Assembly (NCBI RefSeq): GCF_963675165.1
Contig: NC_087393.1
Coordinates: forward strand, 3,849,502 to 3,913,501
Direction of reading: 5' to 3'
From: Halichondria panicea
Taxonomy: Eukaryota; Porifera; Demospongiae; Suberitida; Halichondriidae
DNA length: 64,000 bases
Shown here one piece after another: positions 43,464-55,761 of the stretch. A program made the translations under genes and the position numbers. The notes beneath the pieces are model-generated. The model did no database searches. It worked only from the letters and a program-made list of their open reading frames with translations, and had not been told where the DNA came from. Numbering within the stretch: position 1 is the first letter of the stretch; the number at the start of each line of letters is the position of its first letter.

Positions 43464-45973
43464 TTAGTTCAGATATGCTGGAGGGGCTTCTCCGCCAGCC
43501 AAGTACTGAGCAGGATACAGGGCAGGGGACTGTGGTCCAGAGGGGTAGGATTCAGTGTGAGGGTACGGGTACGAGGGATCAGCATATTGTCCAGTTGAGT
43601 AGGGGTCAACTGGTTGAGGTGCATACATATCTTGAGGGGGGGCCTGATTCATGTATTGGAGATTTTGGTCCATGGATTGCATGGGATAGGCTGTATTTTG
43701 TATATTTGCAGCTTTCGGCGTAGCATTATTGACTACAGGAGTCCTGGGTGGAAGGTGAGCCAGGCGATGTCTTCTTCTTATGCAAATACAGAACAAGATG
43801 ATAATCACAGCTATGATGATAATGACGACGATAGGAACAGTTACACCAATGCTGATGATTGGTATGATGTTGGATGACGAGAGAGTAGGTACTGTAATAC
43901 AATTGTAAATGTCAGGTAATTAGGTGTCACTAACATGCATGTATCATTTGTATTTCAGGTAAATACATAGCTATATAGGTCATTGCAGTAATATGCCAAT
44001 CACCAAGCTATGTAATATGTCTTGGCCAACATTAATACTTGATACTATATATAGCATAGATTGGCAACTCTAACCTGTAGAACTGCACATTAAGGCCACA
44101 TCTTGTGTGTGGGTGCAATCTTCAACTCCGATAGTGTTAGCAGGACAATTAATGAGTCTGCTCTCAGTTCCTGAGCAACGAAGCTCGTCCAACCATGTTG
44201 GAGAGTCCGATAAGATTTCATTGAAACTATATATACATGTGCATGCATGCATACAACAAAGTAACTTTTCAAGATGGATGATTCGATGGCGAGTCATATG
44301 AGTGGCTAGTATAAGTTAATGAGACTACTCAGTGATGAGCTTACACTCACCCTAGTGTTCCAACTGTTCCGTATCGAGTATAGGTTGAGAACCCTAGTTG
44401 ACGACAAGCCACCCTTGCATCATTTATACCGAATCTGTCATCACACACTGCCCCCCATTGTCCATTGTAATATACCTCCAGTCTGCCAGAGGAGCCTCCT
44501 GTTTGGCCTGAGCTGCCTACCAGCCTCAGGTCTCCATCTGAGGGGGAAAAACAGCGAAGAATACAAATTAAGGACTGCATGGTTTTGTAACGTCAAGCAT
44601 TCTGATGCGTAAAAGGACTGTAGTAATGTCACACTATATTATTACTTGCAGTACAGATCAAGGCCACATCTTGTGTGTGGGTGCAATCTTCAACTCCAAT
44701 AGTGTTAGCTGGACAATTAACGAGTCTGCTCTCAGTTCCTAAACAAAGAAGCTCGTCCAGCCATGTTGGAGAGTCCGATGAAATTTCATTGAAACTGTAC
44801 AATAAAGTAAATCTTCAAGATTGATAATTTGATGCAAGTTGTGAAATATGCATGGTTAACATTAATTGTTGATCATGCACTCAATGATGATCTTATAAAT
44901 TATCTCACCCTAGCGTTCCAACTGTTCCGTATCGAGTGTAGGTTAAGAACCCTAGTTGACGACAAGCCACTCTTGCATCATTTGGACTGAAGCGGTCGTC
45001 ACACACTGCCCCCCATTGTTCATTATTATAGACCTCCAGTCTGCCAGAAGAGCCTCCTGTTTGGCCTGAGTTGCCTACCAGCCTCAGGTCTCCATCTGAA
45101 GGGTATACAGAGACTTTAATACCTCAGGCTGACTATAATTATCATTCAAAGTAGTTTTGATGAAGCTCGACTTGTTATGATACTGAATATCAGCAGGAAA
45201 ACTATGAATCCTTTAAAATAAAAATATGTATGAGAATATAATTATAGTCCCTACAGAAATGATATCAGTAAAAAATAGTGAGTTTCTAAATTGTTTTTTA
45301 ATGTGCGCGCATGGATATCTCATGCAGATATTGGTTTGAACTATAGCCCTGTTTACACCACATCTAATCCGGGTCGAATCCGGATTTAATCCGGGTCAGA
45401 TTTTTCTGAGTAGTGAACATAGTAAAATGACCACTAATTTCATTTGACTGATAGGAAGCTGTGGGCTTACTCTAGAAACACCCACGAATATGTACAACAC
45501 CTCAAAACTAGAGCACTAAAGTGCAAACCCTCGGCCGGCTGGTGACATGATTAAGAAACCATATATAAAAACAGATGCTGAGTTTTAGTGGTACATATGC
45601 ACTGTGGATCCCAGCAAAGAAGCTTAGAGTCTCAGAGAAGTATGGCTCCTGTAGTAGCTAGGACCTAGCAGTCTGCTACAGAGACAGCAAGCCAGACACA
45701 ATTCTAGCTTTCTATTTTAGCGACCCCTTTCCATTGTTCTTGGTACGGGATTACTTCAGCTATAAATACGTAGGGTGCCTCTAATAAAGGCCGTATGTAG
45801 TTAGCTAGTTGCGAACGTGGAAATTCAAGATTTTTAGCTTTTGCTCACTTTTATTCGACAACGAAGCTTTAACATCAAAATCTGCCAAATTTAAAACTAC
45901 TACCTTGTTGTTTTGAGGCTATCCATGGCATAAACACAGTGCTATCGCATCCAGGTGAGTAGACTCAGAATAC

Positions 45974-46023
<50 letters not shown>

Positions 46024-46294
46024 TGACTGACTAATATAACCCGTGGCGCCGCAGCGCGCCTCGGGTTAATAAGCCCTTTGCACTTACTCACAGCTAAATT
46101 AAGGATAAGGGCCGTTTACACGAATGCGGTTAGGTTTAATCCGGATTCCAACCCAAATTAAAGGTCTGATGTAAACGGGGCTTATGCCCTTGGGTACAAA
46201 TCCAATGCACCCTATTATAGTATAGTATATGCATGGTACAACTATTAAATTCGTGTACATAACACACACACACACATGCACACACACACGCACA

Positions 46295-46392
<98 letters not shown>

Positions 46393-48287
46393 ATCACCCC
46401 ACATACACCGCCCCTATGCATATACACACATGCATTGGAACTGTACATATATTACTATACTGCATGCACCTCACTATATTCATATAATCATCTAACTTAC
46501 TTGCAGCACAGACCAAGGCCACATCTTGGGTATGGGTACAATCTTCAACTCCGATAGTGTTAGCGGGACAATCTATCAGTATTCTCTCAGTTCCTAAGCA
46601 ACGAAGCTCATTCAGCCATGTCCGAGTGGAATTTGAAGGCTGGGAGAAACTGTATATAGTGTAGAAAAAGATTATCTTAATTGTACTATAAATATAATTA
46701 TGGTTGGTGAAGATTGGAAGAACAGTAAGAGGAACTGGATCCACTAAAATTAGTCATAAATGTACATGCACTCACCCTAATGTTTCTACTCTTCCATACT
46801 TGGTATAGTCTGTGTACCCTAGCTGACGACAAGCCACTCTTGCATCATTTGGACCAAAGCTGTCATCACACACTGTCTCCCACTGATCAATATTAAAGAA
46901 CTCCAGTCTACCAGAGGAGGCTACCCAAGTGGTAGCAGGATTCACTAGTCTCAAAACTCCATCTAAATTTGTAAGATGCATGAAGTATGTAACTATTGAA
47001 AGTGTATAACATCACTCACTTATTGCACACACTAATGCCACATCATCAGAACGGTCACAATTATGAACTCCGGTAGGATTTTGTGGGCATTCATCCAGTC
47101 TGCTTTCAGAACCATTGCAGCGAAGGTTGTCCAACCATGTTGGAGTGGATTCTGACGCTGCTAGGTCACCAGAACTATTATATTAGTAAAGGAATTGTAA
47201 TCGTAAGAGTGATAATAGTAATCCATTTTATTTTAATGCAAGCATAAGTATTGATATACTTACTTCCGTATGATTCCATATACTACATAACCTAGGAAAC
47301 CAAGCTGACGACAAGCTACAAGTGCACCAGCTGGACCAAATCCATCCTGACACACTGTCCCCCATTGTCCACTATAGTAGACCTCCAGTCTACCAACTCC
47401 TCTGCCTCCTGTTAAACCTGACGTATCTATCAGCCTCACATCTCCACTCAATTGTCCTGTATGCATGAACAATATACAACACTGATAATAATTATTATCT
47501 CTAAGTTCACAATTATCGGTAGGCCACATCAATCACATAATTAAAATTTAAAAGGCTTCTTGGCTTCTTTCACTTTTAATGCGTTGACCCAATAATTTCA
47601 TACACTGATTATCGCAGCTAGTAATAGCCCTGTTTTGTTAAGCAAACTTTCAATGTTGACTTATATCTCATTAATTCTCGCAATTGCAATTAACACAAAC
47701 ATGTTGGGACGGTAACAATACAGCATTCATTATCAATAGATAACATGAGATCTCGCTCTTATAATAATTATACTATCATTATAACCTTATAATGCCGTAC
47801 TTCACAACAAAAACAATCATGCACACAATCAATTATACAGAGTAGAAGAGAGTACCACACAAGATGGTACCAATTAAGCAGCTTTTTTAAATAATTATAT
47901 CATCACTTGAACATGCATACATACTTGGTCTTATATGAATACATACAATTATGCACCTTTACATGCAGTGCCTATTTGGAGCTGTAAGCTTATAATAATT
48001 ATGGCTTGTTTAAGACAGAGATTGCTATTAGACACGTTTAAGTACATCAGAAATCTATTTACTGGTGTGTAAAACTGCATGCATAGGCACAGTTTTTGTA
48101 GGCAGAAGAATGAATGTATTTTTACATTATAATTATACCTAGTTAAGTTGTATAGCATAAATAATACCATGCAGAAGTATCTATATATATATCTATTTAA
48201 TTATATTTATTTTAGCATAAGCTCACCTCCAACAGCCCAAACCAGGCTCATGACAATAACTGAGATCCACAGTGAGTAATTCATCAT
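43464..48287 (-). CDS. Scavenger-receptor cysteine-rich (SRCR) transmembrane protein, four SRCR domains
   Basis: Ten exons, phases consistent, about 615 residues: 48227-48287, 47264-47456, 47020-47174, 46776-46962, 46501-46649, 44909-45095, 44646-44794, 44351-44537, 44075-44226 and 43464-43891. Signal peptide [20 protein letters not shown]; an in-frame ATG 66 nt upstream would add residues before it. Each SRCR domain is split over two exons: V-C-x-D-x-F then [10 protein letters not shown], and [15 protein letters not shown] then [13 protein letters not shown] helix ([20 protein letters not shown]) and an RRR stop-transfer follow, then a Pro/Tyr/Gln-rich tail ending GEAPPAYLN with PPxY-like and YxxQ-like motifs. 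A type I surface receptor; SRCR proteins bind microbes or matrix, and in sponges have been linked to cell aggregation. The ligand here is unknown. Confidence 0.9.
45343..46188. mobile_element. Inverted-repeat element in an SRCR intron
   Basis: The left end reads TAGCCCTGTTTACACCACAT and the reverse complement of the right end TAAGCCCCGTTTACATCAGA. TAATCCGG/AATCCGGATT blocks follow in both. Contains the (CAGA)n tract and no ORF. Ends are only partly matched, so the limits are approximate. Confidence 0.5.
45979..46022. repeat. (CAGA)n microsatellite
   Basis: About eleven uninterrupted CAGA units followed by CTGA units, inside the SRCR intron element. Confidence 0.9.
46262..46391. repeat. (CA)n microsatellite
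   Basis: Long CA tract in the SRCR intron upstream of 46501. Open frames through it are repeat artefacts. Confidence 0.95.
47457..48226 (-). other. First intron of the SRCR gene
   Basis: 770-bp intron between the signal-peptide exon and the first SRCR exon. A/T-rich; nothing else seen. Confidence 0.6.
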
Positions 48288-48709
48288 TGGTATGGGTAAT
48301 GCTTCTTGGAATTCAGTATGAAGGTCACAAATCACAACTTTACGCATTAGCTCTAGATCTATTATACAATTGTACAGTGTGTCTCACCTGCGCGCATGTG
48401 CATTAAATTCTGCAGGATTGACAAAAAATTATAGATCTACACCATGCACACGCAGAGTTTCTCATAGGGACCTTCCCCACATGCATGCATGTGTTCCATT
48501 GCGATATCCAGTAGATCTGTAGCCTACTGTACTAGTCTGACTCCAGGGCCGTAGCCACCAGTCAGGTTAGTCAGGTTTCAACCTAACCACTTTTTCCGAG
48601 GTAAATAGGCAATGGTCGTCACTACAGTAAACACATACTGACATAGATCTAATGGACAAAAATGCAGTGAACTTCTTCTGCAGTGCAAAACATGCAAGCA
48701 TCATACTAG

Positions 48710-48760
48710 CCTCGATTCCAGGCCGCTTGAACAGTTCAAGCGGCCTGGAATAGAGGCTAG
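48710..48760. repeat. Near-perfect hairpin flanked by 11-bp direct repeats
   Basis: GATTCCAGGCCGCTTGAAC faces its near-exact reverse complement with a 1-base loop. Flanked on both sides by CATCATACTAG (48699-48709 and 48761-48771); a third copy lies at 51575-51585. The direct repeats look like target duplications of successive insertions. Confidence 0.65.
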
Positions 48761-49176
48761 CATCATACTAGCCTCGAATCCAGGCCGATTAAAATACGGC
48801 CTGGTACCTATTGCATGGGTAATTAATTATAGGCGTGGCTGTCCACGCCCATGTACTATATGAAGCTTTTTATAGCCTAGCTAGCTAACTAGCTGTGGCC
48901 TTCTCTATGGTGTTGTGTTGAGAAGGCTTGCACACAAAGCCAGAAGAGGCTCTCATCTACCTCTATGATGGTTGTATGGTCGTCATGTTTTGAACTGGGT
49001 TTCTGACAGACTATGACAAGTCTTTGACTTTGTGCTGCTTCCAACTGCAACCATAGCCTATGGCATAGGGTCATCGTAGAGGTAGATGTGAGCCTCTTCT
49101 GGTTTCAGAATAGTGTGTAAACCTTCTCGACAACGCAATAGAGAACATAAGCCACAGCTTCACAGGAGACAGAGTT

Positions 49177-51256
49177 TAAAGGGAAGGTACCATGAAAAAA
49201 TAAAGTTTTATTTTTTTGCCTTAAAATGTTCTTTGTGGGGTATAAAATAGCCCTGAGACAAAAAAATATTTTTCTGAAAATTAACTTTTCAGAGAAACAG
49301 GACTGTAGAAACACAATTTCTGGCTTAAAATTTTGCTTCCTGTTGTGGTCAAATATGGGCGCGGTCAAACGTGACGTCAGAGTAGGCATTTGTGCTGCAT
49401 GTAAAATGTATTCTGTGTGTGTTGAGTGTGTTGCAGCTGGTTGCTCCTTTACATCTAGCAGTCATACAGTTCTCTCAGTTGAAATATGAGTGGGAAAAAC
49501 AAGTCCTATGTACCAGAGCTCACTGAAAAGCAACAGAATCCTGTTTTTGTGTACAGTGAAAACTCACAGATATGACCTCCCTTGCTGCTCAGTTTGGGAT
49601 CCAAAAGAGGAAGAAGCTGAGATCTGAGGTCTGGAGCCATTCTAACTGTTTTCTATAAGGCAGTTATTCAGAAATAAACTGCCATATCGTCCTGTAAAAA
49701 GAGAGGCCCTGAGATCAGAGTCATGGAATGGAGAGATAGCCCTATAGAGAAGTGCCCGGTCGGCCGCTGTATACGGAAAAGCGAGAACGGAGACAGGTTA
49801 ATAGCTTCTGTTTTTGTTCAATCATGTATAATTATAATACCTCGCTGTAGTTGATACTTGATGCTTTACAAGAGACAACCTCTCTATACCGTGACTCCTG
49901 CATGTAGACCCGGCATGCAACTGAGACTCCTGATCAGACTACATATGCATGCAGTACCTCTCTTCCTATTTTCATGTTGGAAATAACTTCAGCAAGGGTC
50001 TCATTGTCATGCAAAGACAAGTGAAACCAAAACTTGACGTGTTAATAATGTAAAGATTACCGATAGTAACTCAAACCCCATCTAAATTATAAATTATAAC
50101 TACCAAGGATGTCGATATTTAGTGTGAAGTGCTTGGACTCATGCATGGTGACTCTCCCCCTGTTGTCAAATCCCATACAACCTAATTTTGAGCCCAGCAT
50201 CTTCTTCTCTTAAACGTTTGTCGCGACATTGACAAAAACGTAACTTTTAAATTGTCTCAAGAGTAATACACGTAATACAGGTTGAGTCAATAATCCTGCA
50301 TGTGAAGAAGAAGGAAATTTGTTACGAATCGCAGCTATACTGCATGCACAGCTTGGTAGAACAACTCGTATAATTATATGTCTTCCAAGCCAGCCCCAGC
50401 ACAACCGACTAGTTAAGAAAGTTATACCTTTCACACTGATAAACTTACTGGTGTATACTTCATTCTCATCTGCCTCACCATATCTGTGTTTGTGGGCAGT
50501 GTACACCATCTGTAGCACCCACATATCAAGGATCAAATCCATCACACTGATTCTCTATTGGTATAATACATTTCTACACAACGTACTACCGCATGCATTC
50601 ACACCTGACACACTCAATTGCATGACTGTATACTTATACATATAGACCTAGTCTATATACTAATTAGTCAATTAACATTTCCTATCCTGCCTTCATTGTC
50701 ACCATCATCATCACCACTCGAACTAGCATGGGAAGGCTTTCTCGCTCATACAGATATGGCTCCACAGCGCTTGTTTTATCTTCACTGCAGCTTTTTTCAT
50801 GCTCAACAGATGAGAAGGAGTAGGAAAAACTCAACTGGCTTGAAAATCATAGCTAAAATCACATGTGTCTGTCAGTCAGACTCATGCAGTCACCAGTACA
50901 CTGTAAAAAAAAAAGTGCGGTGAGCACACTAAAACCGTCGCATATAGCACACTTTTTCAAAAAAGCGTGCTATATGCGACGGTTTTAGTGTGTCCACCAC
51001 ACTTTTTTTCAATCATTTTTTACAGTGTATGCATCAATTCAATGTTTACTAGTACCTACTCTGACGTCACGTTTGACCGCGCCCACATTTGACCTCAACA
51101 GGAAGTAAAATTTTAAGCCTTTCTTAACAATCCTGTTCCTCAGAAACTTTAATTTTAAAAAAAAATTTTTTGCATCAAGGTTATTTTATATCTCACAAAG
51201 AACATTTTAAGGCAAAAAAATAATACTTTATTTTTTCATGGTACCTTCCCTTTAAA
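49177..51256. mobile_element. Element with ~200-bp terminal inverted repeats
   Basis: 49177-49390 and 51055-51256 are long imperfect reverse complements: AAAGGGAAGGTACCATG, AAAATGTTCTTTGTG, and GCGCGGTCAAACGTGACGTC with minor changes. TTAA-containing TTTAAA sits at both outer edges, compatible with a TTAA target, but the palindromic flank makes this ambiguous. The interior (about 1.66 kb) shows no transposase, so it is non-autonomous. Confidence 0.65.
50899..51027. mobile_element. Palindromic MITE with TA flanks
   Basis: TA + CACTGTAAAAAA...TTTTTTACAGTG + TA. The interior forms an almost perfect stem (CACTAAAACCGTCGCATATA and its complement) around a short A/T loop. TA target and CACTG ends fit a Tc1/mariner-derived MITE. 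Confidence 0.75.
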
Positions 51257-52130
51257 GACTTAAAAGGGTTTCTGACAGACTATGGCAAGTCTTTGACTTT
51301 GTGCTTCCAACTGCAACCATAGGACCATCGTAGAGAGCCTCTTTTGGCTTTAGACAAGTGTGTAAGCCTTCTTGACAACACAATAGAGGGCATAAAGCCA
51401 CAGGAGACAAGTAATAATACGGATAGAAACTAGTAAACAAACTAGTTTACGGTATAATTTTACAAAGGTTTACTAACGTGAACGAATTCCCCAGATTCTG
51501 GGGAACTCAGTTTTCGCAATCACCCATGCAATAGAGACCAGGCCGTATTTTAATCGGCCTGGTCTCGAGGCTAGCATCATACTAGAACTATAAGTGATCA
51601 AGACTATTAGTCTACATGCTATCATTGCTATGGCGAGAGAGAGTCCCTTCCAAGTCTTCCAGACCAAGCTCACCATCCAGCTAACAATTTGTTGTTCCCC
51701 AAGCGATCATGGAAACTCCAAACCAGTTCTGTGGGTCTTGCCAAATACAACTTTGCTGCAAGATGTTGTGTTCTGTAACATTTGTGTTAGGGCTAAGCTT
51801 CCAGCAGTAGTACATTAATTAAAGCCAATAGAGAAGGGACGTAACCAACGATACCGGAGGTGGGCGTGGCCTCAAAAAATTCGGCGCGCTATGCACGCCC
51901 ATTTCATAAACCTGACCACTCTAAAGTTGGTGGCTCTACGGCCCTGGTAGCGTATGGATATTAATGGAAGTAGCCTAAGACTACTACATGGTGTTATATA
52001 TAACCCAAGATTATAGATCTACTTCTTCTACAACAATCAGTATACTGTGTACTGTCAGAAGGAACACAAATAGTGTATAGAAAGTGTTAGTAATAATTAT
52101 TTAGTTTCCCTGTCAAAGCTTATTGTAGTG

Positions 52131-52235
52131 CAATGACTGTGCATTTTACCCAACCTGTCACTTTTATGTGTGAATTCTTATTTCTTATTCTATTGCACAA
52201 TGACTGTGCATTTTACCCAACCTGTATTTTGATTC
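52131..52235. repeat. Two-copy tandem repeat
   Basis: CAATGACTGTGCATTTTACC followed by CAACCTGT occurs twice, 67 bp apart. Confidence 0.6.
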
Positions 52236-53002
52236 TAAAATTCCTTATCAACAGTAGGCCACTCGACTGTACATGTTCATGACGTTGTAACGGATTGGAG
52301 TTATGCACTCGCCGAAATTCTTGTTTCTACGCTTTTTCGCGCTTTTCTTTTCCTGGCAATCCTAGCAACATTCACATTGCAAATGTTTTGTAGTTTTGAT
52401 TCCCTTTCTTTTTTATTACAGTAGTACGTACATTAATTGTGACGTTGATTAATTTGTCATCGTCCTGTAATCTTGTTGAAGATACATAAGTGGTCGTTGG
52501 ACAGAAGTATATTATACTCCTCACTATAATGAAAGTGAAATACCTAAGAGGAACACCAAGAAGCAAGAGAAGTTCAAGAAGAGAAGACAGGACTGGAATA
52601 AACATTATTCATTTATCTATAGATGTGATAAAATGGCAGCCATGTTTATACTGTAGATGTACTTCCAAGTGCAAAAGCATGGAGGCCTATAATTATGGCT
52701 ATGGCATATCCACCATGCAATGGCAACTAATGCACAAGACAGACACTCGGCCAGTATGTGCATACATAAATAGCATACACCTGAAGCTAGCATACATTTA
52801 CACAGATAAAAGGCTATATAATAAGCTATCTGTCCAGTCAATTTCTTGATTTAGCCTTTCCCTGCAGAAATAGAGCAGTCTGAACATGAGGCAAAATTTG
52901 TGCAATAGTTGAAAACACACACAACTGCACTGTCAATCCTATGTACAACCTAGACTAATCTACAGAGAGTGCCATGCACTCGTACTCATAGTGCTTTATA
53001 GC

Positions 53003-53391
53003 TAGTCTCGCGAGCAGACGTGGGAGGGAGGAGGGAACGTCTCGTCACTATTGCAGCCAGAATGTTGGCAGTGCAATCAGATTTGTCACGTCATAGTGGG
53101 CGGTAACACCCCGTATATTTTCCTATTATAGCATAAAATGAACGTGAAAAGAAGGATTATTGACTCTAGCAAAGGCTAATTTTAATGTTGAACCATACCT
53201 GGCCGGCTGCGAATGAACTCGGTTACAAGGAGCTCAGACCAAGCAAGAGCTAGCTAGCTGCGAATGAACTCGACATGTGAATTTGGTTAATTAACAAATA
53301 TCTTGCACGTGACTACATTCCTCAGTGCCATGGAATTGCTGCAATAGTGACCAGACGTTCCCTCTAGGACAAGTCTGCTCGCGAGACTAGT
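53003..53391. mobile_element. MITE with TAGTCTCGCGAGCAGAC ends
   Basis: TAGTCTCGCGAGCAGAC at the left and its reverse complement at the right, followed inward by GAGGGAACGTCT...GTCACTATTGCAG in both arms (about 55 bp). Interior unrelated to any protein I recognise. Confidence 0.75.
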
Positions 53392-53631
53392 ACTTAGCCT
53401 CGTTCCCAGGCTGATCAGTCTCCAATTTAACGCTAGGTCGAATTTAGCCTCGATCCCAGGCCGAGTTTTCGCTTTTATAACGGTTAGGCAAACAACTGGG
53501 CCTGGTACTAGGGGATTGGCTTTGTTCACTCGATGTCAGGAACGGAAGTTATTTAACCACAACCACACCCCTCGAATTCTTCACATAATAGCTTCAGGGG
53601 GCACAACATTCATAAAGGAGTAATGGATGAT

Positions 53632-53680
53632 GCTGAAAGCCTCCTAGAGCTGTACTGTACAGCTCTAGGAGGCTTTCAGC
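53632..53680. repeat. Perfect 24-bp-arm hairpin
   Basis: GCTGAAAGCCTCCTAGAGCT plus GTAC, one spacer base, then the exact reverse complement. A degraded single arm exists at 56357-56395, so the perfect palindrome is specific to this side. Confidence 0.8.
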
Positions 53681-53927
53681 TGTACTTTACTAAGGTACAA
53701 AGTAGACTACTATGAGTACATTGGTACCAGGACTCCAGTGAGCAAGCTATAGAAACAGGTGCAAGGTGGACGACGAAAACAGATTGTTACCAAAATAACA
53801 TTAAAATTGTTATTACAAATATTAATTTGTAGGTAACCATTCAGGGCAATTAAATAATGTTCGATAGCATCCCATTATTGTTTCGAGCATTCGAAAGCAG
53901 CATTGCGGTGCCATGTCAGTATAGTTT

Positions 53928-55160
53928 GGTCAGCACAGTACTTTACTTCAACATCTAGTCGAACACGTCTCCAAGATACACGCGTACACACAAAGTGGGC
54001 TGTCCAGCACACATTCATGTATATGAGTTGATACTTCCCATCATTTGCTGTTTCATTGAACCCAGCAACCATTCACTCGGATCTAGAAAACAAAGGCAAC
54101 AAAAATTGCAGCTCTAAAGTATTCTTAACAGAGAAGTGGAGACAACAAAATGTAGTAACATATACGATACTCTCGGAGACATGATAAGGCACTAAGACAT
54201 GCAGGTATTATGTTGTCACATTTCAAACATAATACTTGATACATGCATTCTTTGATACATTTTGTAGGCTAGGAAAAATTACTGGAATAAAACGCTTCAT
54301 CTAGTCTCATCCACAAAGCAGATTTCTTTCACTACACGTTATGAATGTACATACGTACTTTCTGATTTCTGATTCAAACAGGGAGAAAAGAGGAGAAAAA
54401 GAGGTGCAACGAATGCTCTGAATGTAAAAGAAGATTGTGGTTTGTGTCAAACATGCAAAGACAGTCATGCTGTTGGGGGCAGTATACGCAAAAAACAATG
54501 CTGTCAACATAATTATAATTATATAGAAACTGTGTTTAAACAGTTAATACGCAACTTAATCGTTGATACTCACCGGCACAATGCAGGCATCTTGTAACCA
54601 AGACAATCTTCTCAGAGTATTCGTTGTACCTCTTTCTCCCTGTTTGCCATAATCAATCATTTATATATCTCATGCATTTATATGCAGGTACATTCATTAA
54701 AGCGTGTAGTGAAACAAAGAATTTACTGCTTTGTGGCTGAGATTATAGATGGACTCAGCAGGAGCGTTTTCTTCCAGTAATTTCTCCTTAGCCTACAAAT
54801 GTATAAGGAAATTAATTATAATAATTATGTTTGAAAAGTAACGACATACCTGTCTTAGTGCCTTTATCCGTGATAATCTCTTGAACATTATGTTACTACA
54901 TTTTATTGTCTCCACTTTCTTTCCCAAGAGTACTTGCTTTAGAGCTGCAAACTTTGTTGCCTTTGTTTCTTAGATCCGAGTGAATGGTTGCTGGGTTCAA
55001 TGGAAACACCAAATAATGGAAGGTAATAACTTATATTAATAACTGATGGAAGGTAATAACATGTACATGAATGTGTGCTGGACAGCCCACTTTGCGTACG
55101 CGTGTACCTTGGAGACGTGTTTGACTATAGAAGTTGGTCCCTTAAAGTACTGCTGATCAA
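53928..55160. repeat. 1.2-kb imperfect palindrome (two ~570-bp arms)
   Basis: 53928-54490 and 54570-55160 are reverse complements along their length with many small indels: AAGTGGGCTGTCCAGCACACATTCATG variants, GAACCCAGCAACCATTCACT, GGCACTAAGACA, CACAAAGCAG and AGAGGTACAACGAAT blocks. The short loop is about 80 bp. It looks like an inverted duplication of a small gene segment or a foldback element. Confidence 0.75.
54574..54970 (-). CDS. Possible gene segment in the right palindrome arm, unknown product
   Basis: Three exon-like stretches with GT-AG borders and phase-0 junctions: about 54850-54968 (KVETIKCSNIMFKRLSRIKA, then LRQ), 54727-54792 (22 codons: AKEKLLEENAPAESIYNLSH, then KA) and 54574-54639 (22 codons: GERGTTNTLRRLSWLQDACI, then VP). 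The left arm holds the same exons in decayed form. I do not recognise the protein. It has no visible start, and downstream exons would fall in the loop and the opposite arm, so this is a partial or dead gene. Confidence 0.35.
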
Positions 55161-55589
55161 ACGAGTGTTGCAAGCGTGCGCTTGCTAATGCCTCTCGCCA
55201 TGTTTTTGCTTTCGCTCAACAGTATATTAGAGTGTTATAGAAGAGGTAAATACTTTGCAATGTGCTTTGATTGTTTCACAAGAAAGGGGTGTCCACAGTT
55301 AATTGATCGTCTTAAATAGCCTGTAGCCAAACAGTGGGAGCAAACCTTTGTCAAAGGCATAGACAGTGATAAGTATTGAAGACAGAATTCAATCACAGAA
55401 AGTAGTATATCTATAACAAGCAGTCTAAAAAGAGTTATCGAAAAGGTTGGTTTGTCTTACCAGGACCTCAACAAAGAAAATTGATTTCTGCCAGGATCTG
55501 GGGTTCAAAATGGATTCTCTTACACGTAGTATATTGAGCGCGCATGCGCATTACATCCAGGAATAAGGGGTGTGTCTGTAAGTTCAAAA

Positions 55590-55700
55590 AAAAAAATAGC
55601 TACTGAGCAGTTACAGCTGGAACAGACACACAGACAGACACACACAGTCAGCTTTACCGTAACCCTCGTGCGGCTACGCCTCGAGGCATAACTACTGCTT
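55590..55700. repeat. Dispersed repeat copy
   Basis: Shares CAGTTACAGCTGGAA, a CACACAGACAGAC tract, GTCAGCTTTACCGTA and CTCGAGGCATAAC with 35755-35930. Here the end is CCTCGTGCGGCTACGCCTCG. Confidence 0.5.
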
Positions 55701-55761
55701 TTGAATGCTCAAAACAATAAATCAGTGGGATGCCATCAAATGAAAAATTCCAAAACACCGT

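Larger units (their letters stand above)
48772..51574. mobile_element. Element with CCTCGA-CCAGGCCGATTAAAATACGG inverted ends
   Basis: The left 48772-48824 and right 51522-51574 ends are reverse complements over about 50 bp (CAGGCCGATTAAAATACGG, then ATTGCATGGGT). Flanked by CATCATACTAG on both sides. It contains an inner palindromic MITE (48893-49170), whose second, partial copy sits at 51257-51410, and the 49177-51256 element. Confidence 0.6.
48541..51953. mobile_element. Nested stack of inverted-repeat elements
   Basis: The outermost ends share CCAGGGCCGTAG...GCCACCA in inverted orientation (48543 and the reverse complement at 51951). Inside are a palindromic insertion at 48710-48760, a larger element at 48772-51574, and within that the 49177-51256 element. 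No target duplication is visible for the outermost pair, so that level is the least certain. No protein gene is evident anywhere in the stack. Confidence 0.45.

Noticed and set aside
45979-46022. CRISPR-like regular repeat
   Set aside because: It is an uninterrupted tetranucleotide microsatellite without spacers.
46099-46557. Overlapping open frames across the (CA)n tract in the SRCR intron
   Set aside because: Simple-repeat artefact; all frames are open at once.
50210-50923. Open frames of about 100 codons in the 49-51 kb element
   Set aside because: No domain, biased composition, interrupted by the palindromic MITE.
52490-52849. 119-codon open frame between the element clusters
   Set aside because: No recognisable domain, poor codon-like pattern, no flanking exons.
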